A stretch of 64,000 nt of DNA, taken from the NCBI RefSeq assembly GCF_052324685.1, contig NC_135214.1, positions 34,362,954 through 34,426,953 of the forward strand, read 5' to 3'. Positions 10,216 through 21,532 of this stretch are shown piece after piece. Within the stretch, counting starts at the first letter, position 1. Every line of letters starts with the position of its first letter. The notes beneath the pieces are model-generated. The model did not search any database. It saw only the letters and a list, made by a program, of their open reading frames with translations, and was not told where the DNA came from. Position numbers and translations under genes: made by a program. The DNA comes from Brachyhypopomus gauderio (taxonomy: Eukaryota > Chordata > Actinopteri > Gymnotiformes > Hypopomidae).

Positions 10216-13200
10216 TCATTCTTCTGCCTCAAGAAGTCGACACAACTTGGTAACGGGTCTTTCGAGGAATGATGTTTTGGTCTTTAGCTTAACGGACCAA
10301 ATTAGCCCTTTGCCGTCAGGCTTGGTCTCCAAAACTCTTCCTAATGGCCAGGAACCCCGAGGAGCAGTGGGGTCCACTACTAGGACAACGTCTCCAACAT
10401 TTAGGTTCTTCTTAACCGTTCTCCATTTCTGCCTTTCTTGCAGTAAGACAAGATATTCTTTGGTCCATCTGTGCCAGAACAGGTCAGCCATATACTGGAC
10501 CTGTTTCCAGCGACGTCTGGCATAGAGATCGGACTTCGAGAAAGTCCCAGGAGGTAGAATCGGCATAGACTTAAGTAGGAGAATATGATTAGGGGTCAAT
10601 GGTTCCAGATCATGTGGGTCTGAGGACACCGTAGAGAGGGGGCGGCTGTTAAGGATTGCCTCTACCTCGCAAAGCATGGTCTGGAAACCTTCATCATCAA
10701 TAGATTGCTGACGGAGTGTAGAGTTCAGCACTTGCCGAACAGAGCGAATGAGCCTTTCCCAAACGCCGCCATGATGGGATGCAGCTGGTGGATTGAAGCT
10801 CCATTCGATCCCATCAGGAAGTAGGGACTCTCGGATCCTTTCCTCGTTTAATGACATCAGGGCCCGTTTTAGCTCCGCATGAGCTGCCACCAAGTTCGTC
10901 CCATTGTCGGACCTGATGTGCTTCACCTGGCCTCTCCTACACACAAATCTCCTCAGCGCATGAATACATGAGTCAGTATCCAACGAGTAAGCAACTTCCA
11001 GATGTATTGCTCTGCTAGACATACAGGTAAAAAGAACTCCATACCTTTTTACAGTGCTTCTTCCCCGCCTTACTTCAATAGGGCCAAAGTAATCCATTCC
11101 CACATTAGTAAAGGGAGGGAGATCAGGCAGGATCCTCTCCAGAGGCAAGTCCGCCATCTTTTGTTCACAAGCTCTGCCCTTCAGCCTTCGACATGTGACG
11201 CATCTCGAAAGTACCTTTCTTGCAACAGAGTTGCCCTGTAAAATCCAATATCTTTCCCGCAGCTTTGAGAGCATGTGGTTTCTCCCACTGTGACCGCTGC
11301 GCTCATGAATGTGTTTTAACAGGAGAATTGAAATGTGGGACTCTTTGGGCAGAATACAAGGGTGCTTGGTTTCCACAGGCATTGCAGATTTATGCAGTCG
11401 GCCACCTACTCTCAAAATGCCGTCGTCCAGCACAGGATCCAGTCGGCAGAGATTGCTGTTCCTATACAGCCTACATGGGTTAGAACCCAGTGATGCAACT
11501 TCTGTGGGAAATGCCTGTCGTTGGACGTAGGCAACGACAGCCCGTTCTGCTTCCACAATGTCATTCGCTGTAAAGAGCTGACCACCAGTAGAACTCCTGA
11601 AGTCCTTAGACTTGATACCCATCTTTCCCCTTTTAGAACAAGCACCATGCGATGAGGTGAATCCTTTTCCTCCTTTCAACCTCATGGTCAAAACTCTTTT
11701 TAGTCTGAGATACCATGCCACTGCTTTTAGTAGTCTCATCCAATCGGAGAAGTACAGAATAAGCCGGTCTGTGGGTGTTTCAGCTTTCACCACAGCGGCA
11801 AACGCGATGGCGTTCTTCTTTGTCTCTGGATCTTCTCGAGACACAGAGCCCAAGGCTCCAATTGTTGGCCAACTGTCCTCAGACTTCCAAAGGAATTCAG
11901 GGGCATAAAGCCACCTCCTCTGTTCAAAGAACCTTCTTGCGTTTAGTCCTCTGGAACAGTCATCAGCAGGATTGTCGTTGCTGCTCACGTATCTCCATTG
12001 AGACGGATTTGTATTGTCTCGGATCAGCGAGACTCTATTTGCAACATAAGTCTTAAACCTTGCCGAGTCATTTGCGATGTATTTCAACACTGTTTGGCTG
12101 TCAGTCCAGAAAATCGAGGGCTTTAAGTGGAGGTGCAGTTCTCTCCTAAGCAACCGGTCTACCTTCACCAGCAGTGCTGCAGCGGCCAGCTCCAGTCTAG
12201 GAACAGTGATGGTCTTTAGTGGAAGGACTCTAGACTTTCCAAGGACAAAGGCGACATGCACCACATCCTGTTCATTCACTTGTCTTAAATAGCTGACAGA
12301 GCCATAGCCACTCTCACTGGCGTCAGCAAAGTGGTGCAGTTCGACACACCTCGTCACTCCATAGCCCTGGGGTTTCAGACAGCGTGGCACACTGAAGTTC
12401 TTGATCCTCTCCAGGCTACCGGTCCATGCCATCCACCGGTCAAGCACAGGCTGCGGTAATGGCTCATCCCATCCAATGCCTCTACCGCAGAGCTCCTGTA
12501 ACAACTGCTTGGCTGGAAGAATTAGAGGGGCAAGAAACCCAAGAGGATCAAAAATGGAGCTGACAACGGATAACATACCTCTGCGGGTGTGCGGCTTTTG
12601 GCCTAAGGTGATGTTGAAACGGAACCTGTCAGAGTCCACACACCACTGCAGCCCCAGTGCTCTTTCCACAGGCAAATGGTCTTTGTCCAGGTCCAATGAC
12701 TTAGTTCCCTTGGCTCGGTGTTCTACGGGAATGGATGCAAGAACAGCCCTGCTATTGCTGACCCACTGAGTAAGCTGAAACCCACCTCTACTGCACAATG
12801 CAGTAAGATCCTGTACCAACTGAATGGCCTCCGATTCTTTGGCCACAGACTTGACACAATCGTCCACATAAAAGTTACTCCGAAGGGTCTCTGTCACCTG
12901 AGGGGGAAAACAGCTCTCATTGTCAGCAGCGGTTTTTTGCAGAGCAAAGCTTGCAATACTTGGGGAAGACACAGCACCAAATATGTGTACAAGCATACGG
13001 TGTTCCCTTGGGTTCTGACTGGTGTCACCTTGTGGCCACCAGAGGAATCGCAAATAGTTCACATCAGACTTTGCCACCCTAACCTGATGGAACATTGACT
13101 TGACATCAGCCATGATTCCAATAGGCTCTTTGCGGAATCTCATGATGACTCCAATGAGGGAGTTGGTCAAGTCCGGACCCTGGAGTAGTGCCGCATTAAG

Positions 13201-15537
13201 AGAAACACCGTGAAAAGAAGAAGCGCAATCAAACACCACTCTGAGCTTTTTCTTTTTAGGATGGTAAACACCATGGTGTGGTAAATACCATACTTTTCCT
13301 GGTGATGTTACCAATTCCTCCTCTGGAACTTCCTCAGCATAGTCATTCTCCAGGCTGTCATTGAGAAATGTGATGTAGTCATATTGATATTGCTCATCCC
13401 TTTTCATTTTCCTTTTCAGGCTTTGCAAGCGCTGTTCTGCAACTTGCCGATTGTTCGGCATAAACGCACCGGGTTCCCTAAAGGGCAAATTCAGACTATA
13501 ATGTCCATCGTCCAAGAAAGCTCTGTTGGCTATCCCTAAAAACTGCTTGTCCTCAATAGACATTTCAGTCTTTTCCTGTGACGCAACCTCATTAAAATCC
13601 TGATTATACTGTGAAATCAACAGCTTTTCCAGATCCACCACAGAGATCCTATTCACAGTTGCACAGTCACCACTAATAACAGAACTTCTTAAGGGCCCAT
13701 TTACAACCCACCCCAATCGTGTCCTGACCGCATAGGGACCCCCGTTTTGGCTATTAACAACCTCCCAAGGTTCTAAAAGGTTAGGGGCATTCGTACCAAT
13801 CAAAAGCTCTACCTTGGAACTGATGGTGGGGAGAGTTATCTTACTTAAATATGCCCAAGGCTTCAAGTCACTTTGCTTGGGAATGCTGTTTATGGTGACA
13901 GGCATTTCCTTTTGTGTAAAGGTACTTGGAAGAGAAAGGAAGTTATCGCCATCCAATGCTGAAACCTCCAATCCTGGAACTACATAAGTGGGAACAGACA
14001 ATTCCTGATTCATAGTCCGAAGAAGAATGTGTGTCCTTTTACCTTTCATATGGAGGCGCGACATCAGCTCCTCAGAGCAGAAGGTGGCAGACGACCCAGG
14101 ATCCAAGAGAGCGTAGACCTGCAAGACATGGCTGCCCTTTGCTGCCTTGACCTTAACGGGAACAATAGGAAGAACACTCTCTTGATCTCCAGCCCCTATG
14201 TGACCACATAACTCTGCTAATGCGCTACCTATAACACCAGAGATCTTGTCCGCTTGTTGTACTGTGTTTCTCCCAATATGTAGGACACTTGGATGTGCCC
14301 CTTTACAAATGTTACATGTGAGACGTTGTTTGCAATCCTTACTGATATGGTTTGTGGCCTGAAGACATCCAAAGCATATCCTGTTGGCCTTTAAAAGGCT
14401 GAGCTTATCTTTATGAACTTTCTTTGCAAAATCCTTACAATTATCCAAAGTGTGCTTTGAGTGACAAAGGATGCAAGAAGGTTGAAACTTTGCCTCTTTT
14501 AGGGGGAGAGATACACTCGTAACATAGCTAGTGCCAGATGACTTTAAAGGTGGTGACTTCAAGATAGGCTTAAGCTTTCCCCTACTGGGTGTCTGATCTT
14601 GAAGATCACCAAAGACTGGATCAGCTGATATAAAAGCTTGTTTTTCAATAAAAGAGACAAGATCTAAGATTCGTACTCTCCGATTACGATGCTCATGTAG
14701 CTCATATGCCTTGTTGCGCCATTTCTCTCTGAGCTTGTACGGAAACTTGAGGGTGATGCTTCTCATATTGGATACTGTATCCAGCTCCTCCATATACTCC
14801 ATAGCATTGCAGCAGCTCCTGAGAAACATGGCATAATCCTGCAACCCTTTGGAATCCTCAGATTTTATCTGGGGCCAAGAAAGAGCCTTGTCCAGATAGC
14901 CACATGAAATCTTGTATTCGTTTCCAAAGTGTTCCTTCAGTAATACCTTTGCCCTCTCATACCCTCTATCGGGTGCCATATATTCACAACTCTTGACCAG
15001 CCGTTGTGCTTGTCCCTTAGTATACTGAATCAGAAACTGCAAGCGGTCTCTACTGTTATCAGTTTTGCGTTCAATCATATTTTCAAAGGAATGAATAAAG
15101 GACTGATACTCAAGAACATGGCCCTCAAAAATAGGAATGTTACCTTGTGGCAATGTAGACAGAAGTTGCTGTTTCATGAGCATCCTTGTTAACTCACTCT
15201 GGTTTTCCAAGATTTTATCCACGTAACTTTCATGCAAAGAACTGGATTGAGTCTGCTGGTGAGGCACAGCAGGCTGACCAGAGCCTGTGGCTGGATGGGA
15301 AGTGAAAGAATGGGTAGAAGGAATGGTGGTAGGAACAGCAGAGGGGAGACTACGAGCTGAAGTGTGTTGTGGTTGAGTCCTCACTTCACCAATGGCTCTT
15401 GGATAAAAGGAAGACCTGGTATAATCAGCATCTGAGCCCACATCAAGTATGGGAAATTGTACATGAACGCCTGCTTTAGGCCTGACTGCTGGATTGGACG
15501 TTCCATAAAGATTAAGAGTGTAAAGGATCTGACACAT
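10216..15537 (-). CDS. BEL-1 gag-pol, main part (protease, RT, RNase H, integrase)
   Basis: Open frame of 1773 codons; the first six or seven (MCQILYT) come from the LTR of the inserted BEL-2, so true element sequence begins at 15518. Rough residues: DUF1759-like gag 130-270; three Cys/His knuckles near 355, 386 and 407; aspartic protease LLDPGSS near 479; reverse transcriptase with YVDD at 890-893; RNase H HHFADAS near 1068; integrase HHCC zinc region about 1380-1440; DDE core at D1482, D1544 (SDNGTN) and E1594 (GVWER); DUF5641-like C-terminus about 1650-1765. No internal stops. It would make retrotransposition enzymes if joined to its N-terminal part, which now lies beyond the BEL-2 insertion. 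Confidence 0.95.
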   Translation of the reverse strand: MCQILYTLNLYGTSNPAVRPKAGVHVQFPILDVGSDADYTRSSFYPRAIGEVRTQPQHTSARSLPSAVPTTIPSTHSFTSHPATGSGQPAVPHQQTQSSSLHESYVDKILENQSELTRMLMKQQLLSTLPQGNIPIFEGHVLEYQSFIHSFENMIERKTDNSRDRLQFLIQYTKGQAQRLVKSCEYMAPDRGYERAKVLLKEHFGNEYKISCGYLDKALSWPQIKSEDSKGLQDYAMFLRSCCNAMEYMEELDTVSNMRSITLKFPYKLREKWRNKAYELHEHRNRRVRILDLVSFIEKQAFISADPVFGDLQDQTPSRGKLKPILKSPPLKSSGTSYVTSVSLPLKEAKFQPSCILCHSKHTLDNCKDFAKKVHKDKLSLLKANRICFGCLQATNHISKDCKQRLTCNICKGAHPSVLHIGRNTVQQADKISGVIGSALAELCGHIGAGDQESVLPIVPVKVKAAKGSHVLQVYALLDPGSSATFCSEELMSRLHMKGKRTHILLRTMNQELSVPTYVVPGLEVSALDGDNFLSLPSTFTQKEMPVTINSIPKQSDLKPWAYLSKITLPTISSKVELLIGTNAPNLLEPWEVVNSQNGGPYAVRTRLGWVVNGPLRSSVISGDCATVNRISVVDLEKLLISQYNQDFNEVASQEKTEMSIEDKQFLGIANRAFLDDGHYSLNLPFREPGAFMPNNRQVAEQRLQSLKRKMKRDEQYQYDYITFLNDSLENDYAEEVPEEELVTSPGKVWYLPHHGVYHPKKKKLRVVFDCASSFHGVSLNAALLQGPDLTNSLIGVIMRFRKEPIGIMADVKSMFHQVRVAKSDVNYLRFLWWPQGDTSQNPREHRMLVHIFGAVSSPSIASFALQKTAADNESCFPPQVTETLRSNFYVDDCVKSVAKESEAIQLVQDLTALCSRGGFQLTQWVSNSRAVLASIPVEHRAKGTKSLDLDKDHLPVERALGLQWCVDSDRFRFNITLGQKPHTRRGMLSVVSSIFDPLGFLAPLILPAKQLLQELCGRGIGWDEPLPQPVLDRWMAWTGSLERIKNFSVPRCLKPQGYGVTRCVELHHFADASESGYGSVSYLRQVNEQDVVHVAFVLGKSRVLPLKTITVPRLELAAAALLVKVDRLLRRELHLHLKPSIFWTDSQTVLKYIANDSARFKTYVANRVSLIRDNTNPSQWRYVSSNDNPADDCSRGLNARRFFEQRRWLYAPEFLWKSEDSWPTIGALGSVSREDPETKKNAIAFAAVVKAETPTDRLILYFSDWMRLLKAVAWYLRLKRVLTMRLKGGKGFTSSHGACSKRGKMGIKSKDFRSSTGGQLFTANDIVEAERAVVAYVQRQAFPTEVASLGSNPCRLYRNSNLCRLDPVLDDGILRVGGRLHKSAMPVETKHPCILPKESHISILLLKHIHERSGHSGRNHMLSKLRERYWILQGNSVARKVLSRCVTCRRLKGRACEQKMADLPLERILPDLPPFTNVGMDYFGPIEVRRGRSTVKRYGVLFTCMSSRAIHLEVAYSLDTDSCIHALRRFVCRRGQVKHIRSDNGTNLVAAHAELKRALMSLNEERIRESLLPDGIEWSFNPPAASHHGGVWERLIRSVRQVLNSTLRQQSIDDEGFQTMLCEVEAILNSRPLSTVSSDPHDLEPLTPNHILLLKSMPILPPGTFSKSDLYARRRWKQVQYMADLFWHRWTKEYLVLLQERQKWRTVKKNLNVGDVVLVVDPTAPRGSWPLGRVLETKPDGKGLIWSVKLKTKTSFLERPVTKLCRLLEAEE

Positions 15538-16042
15538 TCAGTTGTTTTGGTTTTTTTTTGTTGTTGCTTATTAATGTAAGAGAAAGGACTCTTATTTTGG
15601 TGGTTGCTGCTGCGCCGCCCACTTGTGACGCTGCGCAGCGTATTTATGTCACTGCCGCGAAAAGAAGGCAAAACGACATCAAGAAAGGAAGGTGGTTAGG
15701 ACTCTCATAAAAGGAAAACTAGCACCTAGCTGAATGGCGAACAAGGTAAATACTTTATATGGTTGACTGAGTTGAAGGTGTTTAATTGCCAGAGGCTTAT
15801 TTCTTTTTTGTTGTCTGTTTGGTCTGAGCACTTAAGTATACATTGTACCGATATTGATTGTGAGAAGCGATTGTGAACTTGTTTTGCACTGAACATGCTT
15901 TCATGGTCTGTATTGTTCTGTATGGTAATTGCAAACTTTGTTCCATTTTAACTAGCTCTTACGGTGAATTCCGAAGACATCAAATAAATCTAACGAATCA
16001 TCAGTTTCGAGTTTTGACCATTCTTCAGCTGGGATTGCTACA
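15519..16042 (+). repeat. BEL-2 5' LTR
   Basis: 524 bp bounded by tgtaaagg and tgctaca; partner at 23750-24273. Confidence 0.95.
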
Positions 16043-16560
16043 GTAAGAGCTTGACCCTCATCAATCCTGACGACTGCTGCGAACACGGCTGGAATTAGCG
16101 ACGAAAGGTTTCACTGTAGCATTTCATCTCGGGTTGCTAACTTCCAGTTCTCATACGGATTACAGCAAGGCCTACGGTAGTGACTTTGCGCCTCCTACAG
16201 GCGGCAGTTGAAATGGATTAGATGCGATGGTCAAAAGTTACACGGCTATTCAAGGTGAGAGCTGAATAGCAAGGCAGAAAGGAAGAAAATATCTTCTCCA
16301 ATCACAGTGACTGAAACCAAATTAGTTTTATGAACTGGGAAAATAAATTTGGTGCTTGTCTTGGTAAACGGACACTTATATATAATTTTAATTTACAGTT
16401 CATGTATAGTAATTTTGTGGACACTTTTAGTTTAATGTGGCATATCTTTAGTAGCAGTGCCGATTAACTACAGTTTTTATATAATTGTCTGTTTGATTTG
16501 TTTTGCTGTGATTTCTTCTGTGATCATTGCTCTTAACTGTGTTACTAAATTACAATTCAA

Positions 16561-19500
16561 ATGGCCAATCCAATTGAAAGGGTTAAAAAGCAAACTGATA
16601 GTTCCAAACATGTGCGTATGGTTGAAAATGAAACTGGCATTGCAGAAAACCAACAATTAGAAGGTCAGTTTCAAGAATCTCAAAATGAATCCAATCTACC
16701 TCGCCGTTCAGAACGCGCACCCAAACCTACAGAAAAAATGCTCTCTCTCCAAAAGGAGGAGGCTCATAAAAAGGAAAGAAAATTTATTTCCATGTACAAC
16801 CAATGGAAAGTTCAGGCCCGAGGTGCACGCCAACAACTTAAATCAGATATTTCAGATGGTCAGTTAACTGCTCTAGTGGACAACTTGGAGAAGGCAAGGG
16901 ATGATGTTACAGGTGTTTATGAAGAAAACAGACGTCATAATGCACCGCACCCTGAAATACGACGACAGGTTGATGCATGTGTGTCAGTAACTGCTGATAT
17001 TACCAAAATCATTTATGAAAGGATATCACGTGTAGATGGAGAGTTTGACTCTGATAGGGAAAAAGGTCGACTTCTCACACTGCTCGATTGTGACCATGCT
17101 CGTTCCATTTATGGATCTACTATCTCACGGGTGAGCCACAAGTCCATCATCCATTCTAGTCATTACTCCAGTCATCACTCCGTGACTTCATGCCTGGCAT
17201 CTAAGTGTGCAGACGCTGCAGCAGATGTGGCAGCTAAGGAAGCTATGTATGAGGTATTATTGGAAGAAAATAAACAAAAAGAAAAGATTCAGCATTTGGA
17301 AGAACAACATAAACAAGCTGTTGAAGCTCAAAAACGTGAGTTAGAACGGTTACAGGCAGAGAAAGATCTAAAAGTAGCTCAGGCTAGGTTGGGTATCTAT
17401 AGCCAAGAAGCAGTATACAGAACTGATAATTCATTCACTGCGTATGAGCCAAGGACAGATCAAGACATTAGCCAACTCCCTATTCAAAGTTCATCCAACA
17501 CTGTAACTGCAGTACCACAGACAGACATGTCTTCTCTTGCACAGGCTCTTCAAGACAGCATAGCCCTAAATAGACTTCCAGTGCCAGAACCCTTTGTCTT
17601 CACTGGTGATCCAATGCAGTTCGTTGAGTGGAAAAACTCCTTTATGTCACTCATTGATCAAAAGAGTGCTTCCTTTGCTGACAAGTTGTACTATCTAAAA
17701 AGGTTTGTAGGAGGTCCAGCTCGTAAAACTCTAGATGGTACCTTTTACAGAAATGATGCTGAAGCGTATCAAGATGCCTGGAGCAAGTTGGATCGGCGGT
17801 ATGGTCAACCATTCATTATACAAAGGGCTTTCAGAGAAAGGTTGGCAAACTGGCCAAAGGTTCAACACAAGGATGCTGTGGGACTGCGAGAATTCTCTGA
17901 CTTCTTGAATGCCTGTCTGGATGCCATGCCTCATGTTAAGGGTCTCCAAATATTAAATGACTGCGAAGAAAATCAAAAGCTTGTACAAAAACTGCCAGAC
18001 TGGGCAGCTTCTCGTTGGAATAGACAAGTCACGCAAACACTGAACCAAAGTCAAGATTTCCCTACCTTCCAAGAATTTGCAGCCTTTGTATCAGTGGAAG
18101 CAGAGGTTGCTTGCAATCCAATAACCTCTCTATATGCACTCCGTTCTTCTGAATCTGCATCAGAGAAACAAACCACCAAGGATGTCAAGAGGAACAAGGC
18201 CAGTGTTTTCAGCACACAAACAAACACAGATGATGATAGGGTAACAAGGTCGCATACTAAACAAACATGTATGCTCTGTCAAGATAATAAACATCGGCTT
18301 CATAACTGCACTGCATTTACAGCAAAGCCTTTGGAAGAGCGTCGGAAGTTTGTTAGAGAGAACAGACTATGTTATGGATGTTTAAAGCATGGACATAGTG
18401 CAAGAGACTGTCGCCAGCGTCTCCTATGCAGAACCTGCAAGAGGAAACATCCCACATGTCTTCATGATGATGCCTATGAGAAAACTCAGAAACCCGCACC
18501 TCCTATGGCCTCAGCACAAGCTAATAATAGTGAGGCAGTGGAAGCCGTTGCTCTCAACGTAGCTGGAGAAGAACCGTCTATCAACACTTCAATGATTGTG
18601 CCTGTATGGGTCTCATCAAAGACCAGTCCGAGTTCTGAAAAGCTTGTCTATGCTTTACTTGACACACAGAGTGATACTACATTCATTGATCAAGAGGTGA
18701 GTGATGGTTTACAAGCAGACACTCATCCAGTGAAGTTGAAATTGACCACCATGATTGGTAAGGACACAGTTCTAAAGAGCCAAAGGGTGTCAGGGCTTCG
18801 CGTTAGAGGCTATAGCTCTGCTGTTTATATTGACCTACCTCCTGTGTACACCAAGAATTGTATACCAGTAAATCGGACCCATATTCCTACCAGCAACACA
18901 GCCAAGCACTGGAAGCATCTTGCAGCCATTGTAGACGAAATCCCACCACTAATGGACTGTGAGGTTGGCCTTTTAATAGGCTACAACTGCTCGAGGGCCT
19001 TGGCACCAAGGAAAGTAATTGTAGGAGGGTCTGAAGAACCGTATGCTGTGCAAACTGATCTGGGGTGGAGCATTGTGGGATGTTCACTACCATATCTCGA
19101 TATGTCTGAATCCAGTAGCATGTGTCATCGTGTGGCTGTTAGGGAGCTCCCCCCTGTCACTCCAGCAGATGCTGTTCGTATACTAGAATTAGACTTTAAG
19201 GACATTGACGATGCATGTAGAAAGGTGTCTCAGGAAGATATTCTCTTCCTGAGTAAACTAAAGAACAGCATAAAGAAAAATGCTCAAGGCCATTATGAGA
19301 TGCCTTTGCCCTTTAAGGAAAGGCCCATTCTGCCATGCAATAGACAGCTTGCTACAATTAGACTCAACCATCTCAAGAGAAGGCTGTTAAGAGATGAGCT
19401 GCATAAGGAACATTATGTCATGTCCATGAACGAGGTCATAAAGAGAGGAGATGCAGAAGAAATAAGGGATGATGGAATAGAAGGAGAGAAATGGTACATT

Positions 19501-20481
19501 CCTCATCATGGTGTCTACCACCCAAAGAAACCAGACAAATTGCGTGTAGTATTTGACTGTTCAGCACGGTATGGAGGTACAAGCTTGAATGATCATCTTC
19601 TTTCTGGACCAGATTTAATTAACAACCTGCTTGGTATCCTCATTCGTTTTCGTCAACACCCAATTGCACTAATGTGCGATATTGAAAAAATGTTCCATCA
19701 GTTTCATGTGGACAAATCTGACAGAGACTACCTTCGATTCCTCTGGTGGAAAAATGGAGAGCTCAATGCACAGCCCTGTGAGTTCCGCATGAAGGTCCAT
19801 CTCTTTGGTGCCACCTCCTCCCCTGGGTGTGCAAACTATGGGATGAAACATCTAGCCAACGAAAACAGTGATGTGTACCCCCTAGGTGCAAGCTTTGTGA
19901 TGAAGGACTTTTATGTTGATGATGGGATTACTAGCACAAAAAGTGTAGAAGATGCCATTAAGCTTGCAAGAGAAGCACGAGACCTCTGTGCTCAGGGTGG
20001 CTTACGGCTACACAAATTTGTATCGAATAATGAAGCTGTTTTGGAAAGTATACCTCCTACAGAACGAGCAAATGATGTTAAAGAGCTGGATCTGGCATTT
20101 GATGACACGTCCTTGGAAAGAGCCTTAGGTATTCTATGGCACACACATTCTGATTGTTTCAAGTTCAAGATCAAGTTCAAAAACCAGCCAGCCACTCGTC
20201 GTGGAATTTTATCAACAGTTGCGTCCTTGTATGACCCTTTAGGGTTTGTGGCACCCATATTGCTCACTGGAAAACGAATTCTACAAGAGATGTGTAGACA
20301 CGGCACTGGCTGGGATGATCCCCTGAAAGTTGAACTTCAGCCAAGGTGGGAACACTGGAAAGGTGATCTGAACAATCTGGACAAGATTGACATTCCCAGA
20401 AGCTATGCACCTGTTAACTTTGGAAAAATCATCAGAACAGAGTTGCATCATTTCTCGGATGCAAGTATCAGTGGCTATTAG
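16561..20481 (+). CDS. BEL-2 gag-pol, N-terminal part
   Basis: Open frame from MANPIERVKKQ with 1306 codons. Rough residues: charged gag N-terminus; coiled coil about 215-285 (LEEQHKQAVEAQKRELERL); DUF1759-like region 345-490; Cys/His knuckles near 569, 604 and 623; protease-like LLDTQSDTTF near 700, where the usual D-[ST]-G is D-T-Q; reverse transcriptase with YVDD at 1118-1121; Pao-type region; start of RNase H (HHFSDASISGY). The final codon and stop come from the inserted hAT (20479 onward), so the natural frame is cut here and resumes after 21532. Confidence 0.95.
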   Translation: MANPIERVKKQTDSSKHVRMVENETGIAENQQLEGQFQESQNESNLPRRSERAPKPTEKMLSLQKEEAHKKERKFISMYNQWKVQARGARQQLKSDISDGQLTALVDNLEKARDDVTGVYEENRRHNAPHPEIRRQVDACVSVTADITKIIYERISRVDGEFDSDREKGRLLTLLDCDHARSIYGSTISRVSHKSIIHSSHYSSHHSVTSCLASKCADAAADVAAKEAMYEVLLEENKQKEKIQHLEEQHKQAVEAQKRELERLQAEKDLKVAQARLGIYSQEAVYRTDNSFTAYEPRTDQDISQLPIQSSSNTVTAVPQTDMSSLAQALQDSIALNRLPVPEPFVFTGDPMQFVEWKNSFMSLIDQKSASFADKLYYLKRFVGGPARKTLDGTFYRNDAEAYQDAWSKLDRRYGQPFIIQRAFRERLANWPKVQHKDAVGLREFSDFLNACLDAMPHVKGLQILNDCEENQKLVQKLPDWAASRWNRQVTQTLNQSQDFPTFQEFAAFVSVEAEVACNPITSLYALRSSESASEKQTTKDVKRNKASVFSTQTNTDDDRVTRSHTKQTCMLCQDNKHRLHNCTAFTAKPLEERRKFVRENRLCYGCLKHGHSARDCRQRLLCRTCKRKHPTCLHDDAYEKTQKPAPPMASAQANNSEAVEAVALNVAGEEPSINTSMIVPVWVSSKTSPSSEKLVYALLDTQSDTTFIDQEVSDGLQADTHPVKLKLTTMIGKDTVLKSQRVSGLRVRGYSSAVYIDLPPVYTKNCIPVNRTHIPTSNTAKHWKHLAAIVDEIPPLMDCEVGLLIGYNCSRALAPRKVIVGGSEEPYAVQTDLGWSIVGCSLPYLDMSESSSMCHRVAVRELPPVTPADAVRILELDFKDIDDACRKVSQEDILFLSKLKNSIKKNAQGHYEMPLPFKERPILPCNRQLATIRLNHLKRRLLRDELHKEHYVMSMNEVIKRGDAEEIRDDGIEGEKWYIPHHGVYHPKKPDKLRVVFDCSARYGGTSLNDHLLSGPDLINNLLGILIRFRQHPIALMCDIEKMFHQFHVDKSDRDYLRFLWWKNGELNAQPCEFRMKVHLFGATSSPGCANYGMKHLANENSDVYPLGASFVMKDFYVDDGITSTKSVEDAIKLAREARDLCAQGGLRLHKFVSNNEAVLESIPPTERANDVKELDLAFDDTSLERALGILWHTHSDCFKFKIKFKNQPATRRGILSTVASLYDPLGFVAPILLTGKRILQEMCRHGTGWDDPLKVELQPRWEHWKGDLNNLDKIDIPRSYAPVNFGKIIRTELHHFSDASISGY

Positions 20482-21532
20482 GGCTGTCGCAATAACCGCA
20501 ATATTGTAATACCGCGATATTCACCTGCCAACCGCAGGGAATTCCAAGCAACCGTCACACCGCGATGTTCGTGTTTTCTTTTTTTCCACAAGGTTCTTCT
20601 TGTTTTACACGTAAGCCGCTTCGCTGCGTGTGTGGTGGATGTTAATTACTATTTAAAAACTTTCGTATCCGTTGCTTCTGAGTGGCCTTTTTATGGAAAC
20701 AATTGCGGCTACTCTGGTCGCAAAACCAAATGTGACCGCCAGTTTGGGAGCATTTCGGCTTTCAACCGAATGAAAAGAGAGAGCCGGACAATTTAGACGA
20801 GGCAATATGCAAAATCTGTGCGCGAAAGGTTGTTGTGAAACGGGGAAACTAAGAGAGCTCGCGCACATGCCGAGCTCGAGCTACCTGCACGAGCCCTAAC
20901 GCAGATCCCATCGCCTGGTGGCGCGACAACCAGGTTAGATTTCCTCTGCTTTCTAAAGTGTCCCGCAAGTACATGTGTATTTGTGCAACGCCCACACCAC
21001 CAGAGAGAGTTTTTAGTGCTGCCGGAAACATTGTTACCCCACTTAGATCCTCTCTGAAACCACATAAGGTGAACATGTTGGTTTCCTAGCACGTAACAAG
21101 GACATGATAACGCCGGACTAAACCTAGACTTTATTACTAAAGGAAGGGTTTCGTTTTCCTTCTTTTTTTTAAACGAATTCTGATCTCATGTGCTCAAGTT
21201 TTTTTGCCTTCTTTGCACAGCGCAGATCAATCGTAGGCTATAAGCTGGACTTTGTTTCCATGAAAGAGTAAAGGAGCGTTCTTATTGCACGTCATTAGCC
21301 TTACGTGCTCTGCATTTAACAATAAGGACTGTTTAATTTGTCCTACAACTGTGTCGGCTTTGTTATAAAAATATAATATTCTTAATAACAACTGCAATAA
21401 AAACGTGTTTATAATAGCACTTAAATCAGGATATGTTTGTGAAAACAACAAAAATGGCGATAATACCGCATATCGCGGTGTGGAGCCCTGTTAATTTACC
21501 GCAGTGGAAATTCTTACACCGCGACAGCCCTA
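20479..21532 (+). mobile_element. hAT element inside BEL-2
   Basis: Inverted ends tagggctgtcgca and (reverse) tagggctgtcgcgg, exact 8-bp target duplication gtggctat (20471-20478 and 21533-21540), length 1054 bp. It interrupts the BEL-2 RNase H domain. Only a C-terminal transposase scrap remains inside, so it is a non-autonomous deletion derivative. Confidence 0.96.
20904..21089 (+). pseudogene. hAT transposase C-terminal dimerisation fragment
   Basis: 62-codon stretch from DPIAWWRDNQ to VNMLVS and a stop, containing PPERVFSAAGNI. The WW and ERVFSAAG signature is that of the hAT C-terminal (hATC) dimerisation domain of BED-type transposases. The rest of the transposase is missing. Confidence 0.85.
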
